The notes: generated by a model not told the origin, from the letters alone. A stretch of DNA of 8,221 nt from Bdellovibrionales bacterium (GCA_005792225.1 SXSP01000016.1:1-8221), one strand, 5' to 3'; shown: positions 1 to 6,323, counted from the first letter of the stretch. Translations and numbers: made by a program.

Positions 1-10
1 GCGCAACTCC

Positions 11-670
11 CTAGCGCGCGCTCTCTCGGACTTCCTTGACCCACCGGCGGATGAAGGGAACCTCGTGATCAAAATCAAAGTCGTGTCCCTTGGGGAATTC
101 CTGGTAATCGACGCGCACGGGTCCGCGAATGAGTTCCTCCAGGCTTAAGCGAATCTCCTCGGGACGAATAATGCGATCGCGAGTTCCGTGGGTCATGAGC
201 CAAGGAGTTTCGCCGGCGCCCGAGCGCAGCGCTTTGCGCTTCCAATTCTTTTCGAGCCAGAGGCAACCGCTGACTCCAATCAAGGCCCCGAAGGGCTTTG
301 GGTGATGGAGCACGAGGTCCGAGGCGATCATCGCGCCTTGCGAATGCCCGAGCCAGAATAGGTCGCGAGAAGCCCAGCCGGCGCTGAGAAGCTCCCGAAC
401 CAGGGCGAAGAGTCGCGCGCGAGTTTTGATGAGGCTCGGGGCTCCTTCTTTCGGGTGCAAGGCGCACCATGAGAACCCGGAACCGTGCCGTCGCGGCCCA
501 TTGAGGAGGAGGTAATTCATGCCCGGAAGACGCAACTCCTCTTTGATCGCCCGAAAGCCTTTGAGGCTATCACCGTAACCGTGAAGGACGATCATGACCT
601 TCGGCTCGCACGCGCCGCGCGAGGCCGGAATCCATTCGGAATCGAAGAGGGAGGTCGTGAAGCTGCTCAT
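11..670 (-). CDS. alpha/beta-hydrolase, phospholipase/carboxylesterase type
   Basis: A complete 219-residue serine hydrolase, probably cytoplasmic, since no signal peptide is visible. The full catalytic set of the alpha/beta fold can be read. An oxyanion-type LHGYGDS motif lies at residues 29-35, the nucleophile elbow GHSQG at 108-112 (Ser110), the acid in HGTRD (Asp165), and the base in KGHDF (His196). The length and the LHGYGD / GHSQGA pair match the phospholipase/carboxylesterase family (PF02230-like), whose members cleave short-chain esters or lysophospholipids. The true substrate cannot be read from the sequence. The ATG at 670 is preceded only by a weak AGGA about 11 nt upstream. The gene stands alone on its strand and is divergent from the OmpA-type lipoprotein gene. 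The family assignment is firm; the specific reaction is not. Confidence 0.9.
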   Translation of the reverse strand: MSSFTTSLFDSEWIPASRGACEPKVMIVLHGYGDSLKGFRAIKEELRLPGMNYLLLNGPRRHGSGFSWCALHPKEGAPSLIKTRARLFALVRELLSAGWASRDLFWLGHSQGAMIASDLVLHHPKPFGALIGVSGCLWLEKNWKRKALRSGAGETPWLMTHGTRDRIIRPEEIRLSLEELIRGPVRVDYQEFPKGHDFDFDHEVPFIRRWVKEVRESAR

Positions 671-760
671 GAGTGCGGCAATCCTACCACGACATAGTGT
701 GACGTGAGGGGGCGTCCTTCATCTCAAGTAAATAATCCAGCGTTGTCGATCTCATGGGCC

Positions 761-789
761 TTGATCTTTGCGCCAAGTTCTCACAGAAT
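761..789 (+). promoter_or_regulatory. weak sigma70-like promoter candidate for the lipoprotein gene
   Basis: TTGATC (761-766) and CAGAAT (784-789) are separated by 17 nt. Each matches the consensus at four of six positions, and the pair lies about 60 nt upstream of the lipoprotein ATG in the divergent intergenic gap. It is a pattern match only; another site in the AT-rich stretch around 785-815 could serve instead. Confidence 0.3.
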
Positions 790-836
790 TTTGCTGCGAT
801 CCTTAATTTTATTGAATGGCCATGCGGGTTTCCGCC

Positions 837-841
837 GGAGG
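837..841 (+). promoter_or_regulatory. Shine-Dalgarno that fixes the lipoprotein start
   Basis: GGAGG is followed by 9 nt and then ATG at 851. The reading frame stays open further upstream to about 704, so this site, together with the signal peptide that begins at 851, decides the start. Confidence 0.8.
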
Positions 842-850
842 TTCTTCTAC

Positions 851-1504
851 ATGAAAAAGCAGGCACTCATTCTCTCTACCTTGGTGACAATCGCCCTGGG
901 CAGCACGGGCTGCCAAAACGCGGGCAAGAAAACTGCGGCCGGTGCCGGAATCGGCGCGGCGGCGGGTGCCGCGGTTGGTGCCATCATTGGTCACCAAACG
1001 GGTAATCGTGCCGGCGGCGCGCTCGTGGGCGCGGCTCTCGGTGGCGGTCTCGGAGGCGTCGTTGGAAACCGACTCGACAAACAAGCAAAGGAACTCGAGC
1101 AAATCGCCGAGACTCGTCGCACGGATCAAGGGGTCATCACCAAATTGAAGAGCGACATCCTCTTCGATACCGGTAAGGCGCAACTCAAAACGGCCGCGAC
1201 CGACAATCTGACGAAGATGGCGACGATCATGAAAAAGTATCCCGAAAACGTTCTGACGGTGAAAGGTTACACCGATTCGACGGGTTCGAAATCCATCAAC
1301 ACGAAGCTTTCCGAGCAACGTGCAAACGCCGTGAAACAGCAGCTCGTGGCCGGCGGAGTTCCCGCGAACACGATCACCGTTGTCGGCATGGCTGACGCGA
1401 ATCCGGTTGCTTCAAACGACACGGCTGATGGCCGCGCACAAAACCGCCGCGTCGAAATCGAAATCGTCGCCGACGAATCCAAGCTCCCCAAGGACGCGAA
1501 GTAA
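851..1504 (+). CDS. OmpA-family lipoprotein with glycine zipper (YiaD-like)
   Basis: A 217-residue envelope lipoprotein. Residues 1-20 form a lipoprotein signal peptide (basic MKK, then a hydrophobic stretch) ending at Cys21. The residues before the cysteine (STG) are a loose lipobox, and Gln at +2 suits outer-membrane sorting. Residues about 29-73 are a glycine zipper of repeated GxxxG/GxxG steps, a membrane-inserting segment. Residues about 98-207 are an OmpA C-terminal domain: ILFDTGKAQL near 103-112, GYTDSTGS at 139-146 with the Asp that normally contacts diaminopimelate, and NRRVEIEI at 198-205 with the matching Arg. The order lipid anchor, glycine zipper, OmpA domain and the length are those of E. 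coli YiaD (about 219 aa). The inferred role is to tie the outer membrane to peptidoglycan. The start was chosen for its Shine-Dalgarno and signal peptide; upstream in-frame sequence is not needed. No partner gene is adjacent in an obvious operon. Confidence 0.92.
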   Translation: MKKQALILSTLVTIALGSTGCQNAGKKTAAGAGIGAAAGAAVGAIIGHQTGNRAGGALVGAALGGGLGGVVGNRLDKQAKELEQIAETRRTDQGVITKLKSDILFDTGKAQLKTAATDNLTKMATIMKKYPENVLTVKGYTDSTGSKSINTKLSEQRANAVKQQLVAGGVPANTITVVGMADANPVASNDTADGRAQNRRVEIEIVADESKLPKDAK

Positions 1505-1514
1505 GTCGTTCTCG

Positions 1515-1545
1515 ACGCGCAGCGCAGATTACGTGCCGCGCGCGT
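1515..1545 (+). terminator. possible weak terminator hairpin after the lipoprotein gene
   Basis: ACGCGC (1515-1520) can pair with GCGCGT (1540-1545), 10 nt after the lipoprotein stop. Only three T residues follow and the loop is long, so it may not terminate efficiently. Confidence 0.25.
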
Positions 1546-1631
1546 TTAGAATTCGAAACATGGCTCAAGTCGCCTTGGCTCGGGTTGCTTCTCTGCCCAC
1601 TTGAGACTAAACGTCTTTCGTGGAGGTTCCC

Positions 1632-1853
1632 ATGAGAAAACGCAAACACCCGCGCCCCAATCAACGCCGCCAAATCGGTCGCTCCAACAATCGTCGCCGC
1701 AAAATTTTTATGAATCTCGCACTCGGCCTCGTCGCCCTCATGGCGCTCTCGCTCGTCATCACGGGATTCGGCAATCGCCTCTCGCAGTCTCTCCCGACAT
1801 CGAATTTAAACCAGGCCGAGCGCGCCCCCGCTTCGCAGCCGAGCGCCAACTAA
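1632..1853 (+). CDS. small basic single-helix membrane protein, unknown function
   Basis: A 73-residue protein that I do not recognise. Residues 1-24 are extremely basic, with twelve Arg/Lys and one His. Residues about 25-46 are a single hydrophobic helix (IFMNLALGLVALMALSLVIT), and residues 47-73 are a polar tail rich in Ser, Pro, Ala and Gln. By the positive-inside rule the basic end should face the cytoplasm and the tail the periplasm. There is no lipobox, and no signal-peptidase site stands out, though cleavage after the helix cannot be excluded. The ATG at 1632 is supported by GGAGG at 1622-1626, 5 nt upstream. The stop codon TAA (1851-1853) directly touches the TTG start of the DUF1853 gene, so the two are likely co-translated. 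The basic end might bind nucleic acid, ribosomes or acidic lipid; this is only inference. The strong ribosome site and coherent topology argue for a real gene. Confidence 0.68.
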   Translation: MRKRKHPRPNQRRQIGRSNNRRRKIFMNLALGLVALMALSLVITGFGNRLSQSLPTSNLNQAERAPASQPSAN

Positions 1854-2837
1854 TTGGCTTCGGGATTTCGAACGCATGAAGTGCGGGAACTGGCCTGGGT
1901 CTTCAACGGACCCGGCCTGCTTTCGCCCGCTCACTTCGGGTCCCGCATCGAATCCGATGCGGATTTGCAGAATCGCTTCGTCAGATTTCGTGACGTCATT
2001 TCAGATCTCGATCAAAACCCGCGCGATCTTTTTGAGTTTCTTAAGCAGCGCCCCACGGGCGGAAGGCTCGGTCGCTACTTCGAAAATCTCCTTCAATACT
2101 ACCTCCTTCATCTCGAGTGCGTGACGAAACACGCCCTCAATCTTCAAGTTCGCGAAGGTCGGCGAACCGTCGGTGAATTGGATCTCGTCTTTAAGATCGG
2201 CCAAACTCTCCCCGTCCATTGGGAGGCGAGCGTGAAATTTTACCTGTGCTCGACGGAATCGCCGGCTGAAGCGGTCGACCCCCAGTTCTTCATGGGAACT
2301 CTCGTTCACGATCGACTGGACCGAAAAATCAAAAAGCTCTTTGAGAGTCAGCTCCGGCTTCCCGATCATCCAGAGGCTCGCGAGAAGCTGCGAGAGCTCG
2401 GTCTCGAGGCCCCGCGGTCGCGCGCCATCATGAAGGGTTTCTTCTTTTATCCGAGCCGAACCGATTGGCCACGAGCCGCTCATCCAGCCGAAGTGTCAAC
2501 GAATCACCTGCGCGGATGGTGGACGACGGCTTCACGTCTCGAGATTCCGAAGTTTGATCAAGACTCACGCTACATCGTGCTTCCGTTTGCACGTTGGCTC
2601 GCGCCCTTCGACGGACGAGTCGAGCCCCATGAGCTGATCCAACTCGACGAACTTCAATGGAAGGTGCGACGACTCTTCGACTCCTCATGGGCCAGGCCCG
2701 TCAACTACGAATTGATGATCGCCGAAGTCGCCGTAAAAGAGGAAACGAGTGAAGGTCCATGGGTGACGGAGAGAAGTCGCGGAAACATCTTGCACCCCAA
2801 ATGGCCCGAGCATGCAAGGACGTCGCTGGTCGTCTGA
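1854..2837 (+). CDS. DUF1853 family protein
   Basis: A 327-residue protein of the uncharacterised DUF1853 family (PF08907). The family pattern is visible throughout: VRELAW at 10-15, GRYFENLLQYYL at 73-84, LQVR at 97-100, VGELDLVF at 106-113, HWEASVKFYL at 122-131, then HDRLDRKIKKL at 152-162, GFFFYPS at 195-201 and LPFARWLAPF at 243-252. The conserved GELD followed by WE-x3-K resembles the core of PD-(D/E)XK nuclease folds, to which I recall the family being assigned. Nuclease activity is not established here, and E-x3-K is not the textbook E-x-K spacing. The start is a TTG at 1854, immediately after the stop of the small membrane protein and with no Shine-Dalgarno of its own. It is preferred because the family begins with a His-x-Val-Arg-x-Leu-Ala-Trp segment that lies within the first 15 residues. 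The only later in-frame start nearby, GTG at 1881, would cut into that segment. It is probably soluble. Confidence 0.87.
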   Translation: MASGFRTHEVRELAWVFNGPGLLSPAHFGSRIESDADLQNRFVRFRDVISDLDQNPRDLFEFLKQRPTGGRLGRYFENLLQYYLLHLECVTKHALNLQVREGRRTVGELDLVFKIGQTLPVHWEASVKFYLCSTESPAEAVDPQFFMGTLVHDRLDRKIKKLFESQLRLPDHPEAREKLRELGLEAPRSRAIMKGFFFYPSRTDWPRAAHPAEVSTNHLRGWWTTASRLEIPKFDQDSRYIVLPFARWLAPFDGRVEPHELIQLDELQWKVRRLFDSSWARPVNYELMIAEVAVKEETSEGPWVTERSRGNILHPKWPEHARTSLVV

Positions 2838-2858
2838 GAATTCGCTTGAGAATTCGAT
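2835..2858 (+). repeat. two-copy direct repeat TGAGAATTCG, period 12
   Basis: TGAGAATTCG occurs at 2835-2844 and again at 2847-2856. The first copy contains the DUF1853 stop codon. The GAATTC core is a palindrome, so the two copies can also form a 6-bp stem with a 6-nt loop. It may be a short chance repeat, a weak attenuator or an operator for the downstream genes; nothing here separates these. Confidence 0.4.
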
Positions 2859-2894
2859 TTCCCTTACGCCGTTCTCCATTCTATCCTTGAGCAT

Positions 2895-3392
2895 ATGGCT
2901 AATTTGAGAATCTTCGTGACCGGCGGAACGTTCGATAAAGAGTACGACGAAATCAACGGGAAGCTCTTCTTTAAAGACTCCCACGTTGCCGAAATGCTCA
3001 GGCTCGGGCGCTCGCAACTTCCCGTCGAAATACGCACCCTCATGATGATCGACAGTCTTGAGATGACCGACGAGGACCGGCAGCTGATCCTTCAGAGCTG
3101 TCGCACATGCAAGGAAGATCGTATCGTCATCACCCACGGAACCGATACGATGGAACAAACGGCGCTCGTCCTCGGAAATGCGAAGCTTGATAAAACGATC
3201 GTCCTCACGGGCGCCATGATTCCCTACAAGTTCGGGAGCTCCGACGGGCTCTTTAATCTCGGAAGCGCTCTCGCCTTTGCGCAGACACTTCCGAAGGGCG
3301 TCTTCGTTGTGATGAACGGACAGTATTTCGATTTTGACAACGTTCGGAAGGATCGCCGCACGGGCGAGTTCCGTTCCAAGACCGAGGCTTGA
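2895..3392 (+). CDS. asparaginase-like protein, N-terminal domain only
   Basis: A 165-residue protein made only of the N-terminal domain of the bacterial type I/II L-asparaginase family; full-length enzymes are about 330-350 residues. Both conserved catalytic signatures are present: TGGTFD at 9-14 (Thr12, the usual nucleophile) and THGTDTMEQTA at 80-90 (Thr83-Asp84, the usual Thr-Asp pair). They are followed by LTGAMIP at 104-110 and SSDGLFNLGSALAFA at 115-129. The C-terminal domain, which completes the active site of the neighbouring subunit in classical enzymes, is absent, and the reading frame ends cleanly. Short forms of this size occur as stand-alone proteins, so this is probably a natural type rather than a truncation. 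Activity on Asn, Gln or another amide is not proven. The ATG at 2895 has only a weak ribosome site. The stop lies 2 nt before the proB ATG, which indicates an operon with proB and proA. Confidence 0.88.
   Translation: MANLRIFVTGGTFDKEYDEINGKLFFKDSHVAEMLRLGRSQLPVEIRTLMMIDSLEMTDEDRQLILQSCRTCKEDRIVITHGTDTMEQTALVLGNAKLDKTIVLTGAMIPYKFGSSDGLFNLGSALAFAQTLPKGVFVVMNGQYFDFDNVRKDRRTGEFRSKTEA
3384..3387 (+). promoter_or_regulatory. Shine-Dalgarno of proB inside the asparaginase end
   Basis: GAGG lies within the last codons of the asparaginase-like gene, 7 nt before ATG 3395. It favours ATG 3395 over the in-frame TTG at 3389, which would leave almost no spacing. Confidence 0.6.
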
Positions 3393-3394
3393 TC

Positions 3395-4177
3395 ATGAAG
3401 AAGAAACTTCGCAGATGGGTCATCAAAGCGGGAAGCCAAATGGTTTGCGGCGGCGGCCCGCTCCTCGTGCGCGCGTGGATGGCGCAAGTCTCCCAACTTC
3501 GGAGAGCTCACAACATCGAAGTGATTTGGGTGACATCGGGTGCGATCGCTTCCGCAACCGAAAGAACCGGACTCAAGCGAAACAAACGGAGCCTTCCGGA
3601 AAAGCAGGCTCTGAGCGCTCTGGGTCAACCCATGGTCATGGATCTGTATAACCTCGCGCTCAATGCCACGGGTCTCGTGGGAGCCCAGGTTCTTCTCACC
3701 GCCGGTGACATCAAAGATCCTCAGAGAAGAAAGAATCTTCAGAACACCCTAGAGAAACTCCTCGAGTGGAACACGGTTCCCGTCTTAAACGAGAACGATG
3801 CGGTCGCGACGGAAGAAATCCAATTCGGCGATAACGATTCGCTCTCCGCGAAGATTGCCGTGATGATGAAGGCCGAGCGCCTGGTCCTTCTCACCGATGT
3901 CGACGGTCTCTTCGATGCGAACCCCAAGACGCACCGAAATGCCCAACTCATCCCCTATCTTGAATCGATATCCCGAAAGGATCTCGCGCGGACCGATCGA
4001 GTGGCGGGAAGCTTGAGAGGAACCGGCGGGATGTACTCCAAACTCACGGCGGCGAACACGGCCCTGAAAAACGGAATCATCACGCACCTCGTGCGCGGAG
4101 ACTGGCCGCAGAACTTGATCCGCCTCGCCGAGGGCGCAAGTCTCGGAACGCAGATCGGAGGCCAAGTTGGAAAATGA
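3395..4177 (+). CDS. proB: glutamate 5-kinase ProB, short form without PUA domain
   Basis: A 260-residue amino-acid-kinase-fold enzyme that phosphorylates L-glutamate with ATP to gamma-glutamyl phosphate, the first step of proline synthesis, in the cytoplasm. The family landmarks appear in order: VIKAGS at 9-14 (phosphate loop), VTSGA at 46-50, KQALSALGQ at 70-78, VLNENDAV at 130-137, FGDNDSLSA at 144-152, LLTDVDGLFDANP at 165-177, and GTGGMYSKLTAA at 209-220. The protein ends about 40 residues after this last motif. The C-terminal PUA domain of the roughly 367-residue E. coli enzyme is therefore missing; PUA-less ProB proteins are known in other bacteria. ATG 3395 is chosen for its upstream GAGG. 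The 3' end overlaps proA by 11 nt, so the two are translationally coupled and their products hand over an unstable intermediate. Feedback control by proline acts through the kinase domain in studied enzymes; whether it does here is not visible. Confidence 0.96.
   Translation: MKKKLRRWVIKAGSQMVCGGGPLLVRAWMAQVSQLRRAHNIEVIWVTSGAIASATERTGLKRNKRSLPEKQALSALGQPMVMDLYNLALNATGLVGAQVLLTAGDIKDPQRRKNLQNTLEKLLEWNTVPVLNENDAVATEEIQFGDNDSLSAKIAVMMKAERLVLLTDVDGLFDANPKTHRNAQLIPYLESISRKDLARTDRVAGSLRGTGGMYSKLTAANTALKNGIITHLVRGDWPQNLIRLAEGASLGTQIGGQVGK
4157..4161 (+). promoter_or_regulatory. Shine-Dalgarno supporting the TTG start of proA
   Basis: GGAGG lies inside the 3' end of proB, 5 nt before TTG at 4167. 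No ATG is available nearby in frame; the next candidate, GTG at 4194, lacks a comparable site. This supports the rare start codon. Confidence 0.75.
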
Positions 4178-5411
4178 GTTTCGCGCCCTAAAGGTGGCCG
4201 CGCGTGAATTGCGCCAGCTTCCGAACGAAAAGAAATCACGCGCTCTCTTAAATCTGGCGGCCATCGTCGATCGTTCGGCGGACGAGATTCTCAGAGCCAA
4301 TTCTGAAGATTTAAGGCACCTTCCGGATACGACGACACCAGCGTTCCGCGATCGCCTCACGCTCAATCCCGAACGCATCCGGGGAATGACCGAAAGCTTA
4401 AGGCAAGTCGCGACGCTGCCTGATCCCGTCGGCGAAGTCGTCGAAGAGAAGACCCTCGCCAATGGACTCCGCGTTCAAAAAATTCGTGCTCCGCTCGGCG
4501 TGATCTTCATGATTTTTGAGTCGCGCCCGAACGTGATCCTCGAAGCCTTCTCGCTCGCGTTTAAGAGCGGCAACGCCATCGCGCTTCGCGGGGGATCGGA
4601 CTCACGCTTGACGGCCGAGATTCTTTACAAGCTCATGCGAAATGCTCTAGCTCAAGAAGGGGTCGACGAAAGATCCTTTTTAGGAATGAACGACTACGAC
4701 CGAAAACTTGTGGAGTCGCTTCTCAAGCGAAAAGATTTAATCGATATCGTAGTTCCTCGCGGGGGCGAACGACTCATCGAGTTCGTACAATCGACGGCTC
4801 TCATGCCGATCATCAAGAACGATCGCGGCCTCTGTCACACATTTGTCAACGACGACGCGGATCTTCAGATGGCCGTCGAGATCGTCAAGAACGCGAAAGT
4901 GCAAAGGCCCGGAGTGTGCAATTCGCTCGAGACGGTCCTCGTGCACGAAAAAATCGCGGCACGGTTTCTCCCGCTCCTCTATGATGCGACCCAGGACGCG
5001 CCCCTCGAGTGGCGGGTCGATGAGGCCGCGCGAAAGCTCCTCACGTCAAAAAACCATGTGCAAAACGCGACGACAGAGGACTGGGACACCGAACATCTTG
5101 ATCTCATCATGAACTGCAAGATCGTAAAGAATCTCGACGAAGCCCTTGCCCACATCGACGCGCATGGATCAAAACACTCCGAGGCGATCGTCACCCGATC
5201 GACCGATGCGGCACGACGCTTTCAATCGGAGGTCGACGCGGCCGCGGTGTACTGGAACGCTTCCACCCGCTTCACGGACGGATTCGAACTCGGTCTCGGC
5301 GGCGAGCTAGGCATCAGCACGCAAAAGCTCCACGTGCGAGGCCCCGTCGGCCTCCGCGAATTGACCACGCCTCGTTGGATCATCGAGGGTACGGGGCAAA
5401 TTCGCGCATGA
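4167..5411 (+). CDS. proA: glutamate-5-semialdehyde dehydrogenase ProA
   Basis: A 414-residue cytoplasmic enzyme of the aldehyde-dehydrogenase superfamily. It reduces gamma-glutamyl phosphate with NADPH to glutamate-5-semialdehyde, the second step of proline synthesis. Motifs visible in order are GVIFMIFESRPNVILEAF at 111-128, SGNAIALRGGSDS at 134-146 (cofactor region), DIVVPRGG at 193-200, DRGLCHTFV at 219-227, and RPGVCNSLETVLVH at 247-260 with the catalytic Cys251. The C-terminal signature VDAAAVYWNASTRFTDG (356-372) and LGISTQKLHVRGPVGLREL (381-399) is nearly intact. The length is normal for the family (about 410-430). The TTG start overlaps proB by 11 nt and has a good Shine-Dalgarno, so expression should be tied to that of proB. 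The product cyclises spontaneously to pyrroline-5-carboxylate, which ProC reduces; no proC is present in this window. The gene ends 28 nt from the end of the convergent CAP-domain gene. Confidence 0.97.
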   Translation: MENEFRALKVAARELRQLPNEKKSRALLNLAAIVDRSADEILRANSEDLRHLPDTTTPAFRDRLTLNPERIRGMTESLRQVATLPDPVGEVVEEKTLANGLRVQKIRAPLGVIFMIFESRPNVILEAFSLAFKSGNAIALRGGSDSRLTAEILYKLMRNALAQEGVDERSFLGMNDYDRKLVESLLKRKDLIDIVVPRGGERLIEFVQSTALMPIIKNDRGLCHTFVNDDADLQMAVEIVKNAKVQRPGVCNSLETVLVHEKIAARFLPLLYDATQDAPLEWRVDEAARKLLTSKNHVQNATTEDWDTEHLDLIMNCKIVKNLDEALAHIDAHGSKHSEAIVTRSTDAARRFQSEVDAAAVYWNASTRFTDGFELGLGGELGISTQKLHVRGPVGLRELTTPRWIIEGTGQIRA

Positions 5412-5439
5412 TGCCCGTGCGGATGTCAGCTGAACCAAT

Positions 5440-5982
5440 TCAATCGGTGAAGACCTGAACCCAGACTTTTCCGGAGTGACCGATTCCGATTCTGCGGAAC
5501 TGCGACTTGAGAATATTGGCGCGGTGGCCGGGAGAATTCATCCAAGAGTTCATGACGTCCATCGATGACTGCTGCCCGCGCGCGATGTTCTCGCCTGCAT
5601 ATCCAAAATCGGCGCTGCCCGCACGAAGGCGCATTCCTAAGGTTTGTCCCTCGGGCGAAACGTGACTGAAATATCCGCGACGATCCATGTCTTCCGCGAA
5701 CCGTTGAGCGACACGGCTCAGGTTCGCATCGAGAATGAGGTTCTCGCGACGGTACTGGCTACGACGTTGATTGGTGATTTTGCAGACATTGCTGCGATCG
5801 AGTCGCGTGCGATCGCTATCAAAACAGCGAGCGCGAAATTCAGTGGAAAATTTTTCTCTTTGCTCGGACTGGAGATTGAGAGGGTTATTAACAACGGTCT
5901 CGGGCTGCGCGAAAGCGCTCCCGGACCAAAGACAAGTTGCTGCGACTGCGGTTAAGCAGAGTTGTTTAATCGAGTTGTGCAT
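5440..5982 (-). CDS. secreted CAP/SCP-domain protein (YkwD-like)
   Basis: A 180-residue exported protein. Residues 1-25 form a Sec signal peptide (Lys6, a hydrophobic core, then SAFA before Gln26). A linker of about 40 residues follows, then a compact CAP domain at about 65-178. Its hallmarks are NQRRSQYRRENLILDANL at 71-88, YFSHVSPEG at 104-112 (His107), GENIARGQ at 130-137 (Glu131), WMNSPGHRANIL at 147-158 (His153), and WVQVF at 174-178. The His/Glu residues are those that line the conserved CAP cleft. Cys53 and Cys67 could form a disulfide after export. Bacterial YkwD-type CAP proteins are secreted or periplasmic and mostly of unknown biochemical role. The ATG at 5982 has a near-perfect AAGGAGGG 8 nt upstream. 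The gene converges on proA and has its own promoter candidate, so it is probably a single-gene unit. Confidence 0.92.
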   Translation of the reverse strand: MHNSIKQLCLTAVAATCLWSGSAFAQPETVVNNPLNLQSEQREKFSTEFRARCFDSDRTRLDRSNVCKITNQRRSQYRRENLILDANLSRVAQRFAEDMDRRGYFSHVSPEGQTLGMRLRAGSADFGYAGENIARGQQSSMDVMNSWMNSPGHRANILKSQFRRIGIGHSGKVWVQVFTD

Positions 5983-6000
5983 GAAGGCAACCCTCCTTCA
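5982..6000 (-). promoter_or_regulatory. Shine-Dalgarno and start-proximal hairpin of the CAP gene
   Basis: On the minus strand AAGGAGGG (5991-5998) precedes ATG 5982 by 8 nt. The same stretch can fold into TGAAGG paired with CCTTCA around a 7-nt loop. This puts half of the Shine-Dalgarno in one arm and the A of the start codon in the other. The Shine-Dalgarno itself is clear; a regulatory role for the fold is inference. Confidence 0.6.
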
Positions 6001-6097
6001 AAAAGGGTAACCCGGTCAACTTTAAATTTTGTACCGCTCATGAAGTGAGTGTGGAGATTCCTAAACAGCAGCAGAGCCGAATAAAACATTTTTAGTT

Positions 6098-6126
6098 TAT
6101 ATAAATTGCACCTCCAATATCGACAA
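6098..6126 (-). promoter_or_regulatory. sigma70-type promoter candidate for the CAP gene
   Basis: On the minus strand TTGTCG (6126-6121) is followed by 17 nt and TATATA (6103-6098). The -10 region lies in an AT-rich tract. Transcription would start near 6090 and give an untranslated leader of about 108 nt before the CAP gene. This is the best promoter-like pattern in the window, but it rests on sequence match alone. Confidence 0.45.
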
Positions 6127-6290
6127 GTTTGTTAAGAAAAAAATCGCTGAGGACGCATTATATTCGTTCTCGTGGACCGCAGCCCGACCAACGTCATAGC
6201 TTCAAGAAACCCACGAAATTCAACCAAAAAGTTGTGAGAGTTGTGCTTATGAAACACCAACAGGACAGTTCGGCAAACACATATGTTAAC

Positions 6291-6323
6291 GATGGGGTCG
6301 GAATGCACCAACACCGCCCCATC
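6291..6323 (-). repeat. inverted repeat just after the MscS-type stop
   Basis: GATGGGG (6291-6297) is matched by CCCCATC (6317-6323). After a one-base bulge three further pairs (CGG with CCG) extend the stem around a 12-nt loop. It begins 6 nt downstream of the MscS-type stop codon, where a terminator is expected. Neither strand has a T run after it, so if it acts it would be as a Rho-associated or 3'-end stabilising structure. Confidence 0.45.

Noticed and set aside
75..470. 131-codon open frame antisense to the esterase
   Set aside because: It lies entirely inside a gene with a complete catalytic triad; its Arg/Ser/Pro-rich content is typical of a reverse-frame shadow.
704..850. Upstream extension of the lipoprotein frame
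   Set aside because: The lipoprotein signal peptide begins at 851 behind a good Shine-Dalgarno; the upstream part would mask it.
809..1318. 169-codon minus-strand frame over the lipoprotein gene
   Set aside because: It is a shadow of the OmpA-type gene, with no domain, no signal peptide and no ribosome site.
2001..2483. 160-codon minus-strand frame inside the DUF1853 gene
   Set aside because: The plus strand carries the family motifs through the same bases; the minus frame shows nothing recognisable.
2895..3392. Asparaginase gene as a truncated pseudogene
   Set aside because: The frame ends cleanly, both catalytic signatures are intact, proB follows after 2 nt, and single-domain proteins of this length are a recognised form.
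3785..4462. 225-codon minus-strand frame across the proB/proA junction
   Set aside because: Both plus-strand genes are unmistakable here, and the antisense product is low-complexity Arg/Ser.
5644..5955. 103-codon plus-strand frame opposite the CAP gene
   Set aside because: The minus strand has a signal peptide, CAP motifs and a strong Shine-Dalgarno; this frame has none of these.
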